A stretch of 64,000 nucleotides of DNA from Kushneria indalinina DSM 14324 (GTDB taxonomy: Bacteria > Pseudomonadota > Gammaproteobacteria > Pseudomonadales > Halomonadaceae), in assembly GCF_003385845.1 (NCBI RefSeq), contig NZ_QRDJ01000006.1, positions 988,068 to 1,052,067 of the forward strand. The letters run 5' to 3'. Positions 63,440 to 64,000 of this stretch are shown one piece after another (positions within the stretch are counted from its first letter, which is position 1; each line of letters opens with the position of its first letter). Below the pieces are notes generated by a model that was not told the DNA's origin, did not search any database, and saw only the letters and a program-made list of their open reading frames with translations. Made by a program: the position numbers and the translations under genes.

Positions 63440-63883
63440 ATGCTCCAGTACCAGCCAGTGTGTTAGCGAAATTCAGCAGGCGTACTGTACGAGGTTGGCA
63501 CGTACGGAGATCTACTCAAGGTTAAATTGATTGCAGATTGTCAAAAGGCGACATGACAAAACATGCTGAAAAACGCCTTTTTAATCATTGCTCTATTAGC
63601 AATAACCAAAAGAAAAGCCATTTATTTCCCAAAATAAGCTGTGGCTGACTAAAGCATTTCCCGTGCCGCGTCGTTAATGATCCTGCAAGCACGGTGAACT
63701 GCTGATGTAGCGTGCAGGGACAAGTGGCCCAGGCGGTAACCACTTCACCGGAAAGAGAAAAACTTTCCTGAAGCAGCTAAAGAATTGAACACGCAGTACC
63801 GATAATTGCATCAGGCGGCAGATGCCGCGAATAACCGGCTCACAGAGTCGCTTCCTTTTAGAAAGCAATAGGAAATCGCACAC
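63440..63883 (+). promoter_or_regulatory. Divergent region upstream of flagellin, leader included
   Basis: About 440 bases between the antiporter and flagellin, without a credible gene. The half near the antiporter is fairly AT-rich. The flagellin promoter (see 63778-63805) and a 5' leader of about 70 bases lie at the right end. An earlier TAAAG at about 63650 lacks a matching -10 box. Confidence 0.7.
63778..63805 (+). promoter_or_regulatory. Sigma-28 (FliA) promoter of the flagellin gene
   Basis: TAAAG at 63778-63782, then ACCGATAA at 63798-63805, against the consensus TAAA-N15-GCCGATAA: one mismatch in the -10 box and 16 bases between TAAA and the box. It lies about 80 bases before the flagellin start, with fliA itself encoded in the window. 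Confidence 0.88.
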
Positions 63884-64000
63884 ATGGCAATGGTCATCAA
63901 TACAAATGCTCTGTCGCTCAATGCCCAGAACAACCTGAACAAGTCACAGCAGTCCCTGAACACCGCCATCGAGCGTCTGTCCTCCGGCTCGCGCATCAAC
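63884..64000 (+). CDS. fliC: Flagellin, N-terminal part (cut by window end)
   Basis: The first 39 codons of a flagellin gene ([20 protein letters not shown], then [19 protein letters not shown]), the conserved D0/D1 coiled region of flagellin including the [10 protein letters not shown] motif. The gene runs off the right end. AGGAAA lies about ten bases before ATG 63884; ATG 63890 is an alternative. A sigma-28 promoter lies upstream. Confidence 0.97.
   Translation, partial: MAMVINTNALSLNAQNNLNKSQQSLNTAIERLSSGSRIN

Overview
The window looks like a chromosomal segment of a moderately halophilic gammaproteobacterium, most likely of the family Halomonadaceae (Halomonas/Kushneria-like). The genus is a guess from overall gene content: the classic gamma thrS-infC-rpmI-rplT-pheS-pheT-ihfA operon, a RegB/RegA pair, several TRAP and sodium-coupled transporters, an NhaP-type antiporter and a polar-type flagellin. 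Nearly all of it is ordinary, densely packed core genome with moderately high GC. I see no prophage, insertion sequence, CRISPR array, rRNA or tRNA.

Layout: 1-6.4 kb holds uvrB (cut by the left edge), an OsmC-like protein, a small heavy-metal-domain-like protein without its CxxC, ygfZ, a zinc-ribbon-tailed mscL, prfC and a tiny proline-rich protein. 6.5-12.1 kb holds the redox two-component pair regB/regA, an inositol-monophosphatase-like gene, a Kef-type antiporter and a fructosamine-kinase-like gene. 12.1-17.2 kb has an MFS transporter divergent from a four-gene envelope operon whose last three junctions overlap (acyltransferase, LysM/degenerate-M23 lipoprotein, glycosyltransferase, PAP2 phosphatase). 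17.2-21.7 kb is a TRAP transporter locus with two tandem paralogous binding proteins. 21.7-28.1 kb is the glycine cleavage locus, split into alsT-gcvT on the minus strand and gcvH-gcvP on the plus strand around a shared control region. 28.2-32.4 kb holds a LysR regulator, a YfcL-like protein, ppnN, a flavodoxin pair and ihfA.

32.4-39.2 kb is the translation operon, with an AUC start for infC, a structured infC-rpmI leader and a strong terminator/attenuator ahead of pheST. 39.4-47.5 kb holds an OmpA-like lipoprotein with three calcium-binding repeats, a DUF2489-like protein, a glycosyltransferase, galE, a DASS transporter, gltS, and a decayed second DASS copy. 47.6-51.3 kb is a pair of tandem chemoreceptors with nearly identical signalling halves and different sensor halves. 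51.4-54.7 kb is a purine block: guanine deaminase, an NCS2 xanthine/urate-type permease, and a transthyretin-like protein that has lost the residues of hydroxyisourate hydrolase. 54.8-60.5 kb is an RND efflux pump with its adaptor and an AraC/GyrI-like regulator. 60.5-61.2 kb is an AT-rich gene-free stretch. The right end holds fliA, an NhaP-type antiporter, and the start of a flagellin gene behind a clear sigma-28 promoter.

I found no convincing undescribed multi-gene system. The most interesting signals are the HIU-hydrolase homologue with three active-site positions changed and a perfect hairpin lying over its C-terminal motif, the modified quinone motif of RegB, the chemoreceptor pair that shares one signalling half, the decayed DASS copy, and several regulatory sites. 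Start codons were chosen from ribosome-binding-site spacing and family length; protein family calls are from recognition of motifs, not from a database search.
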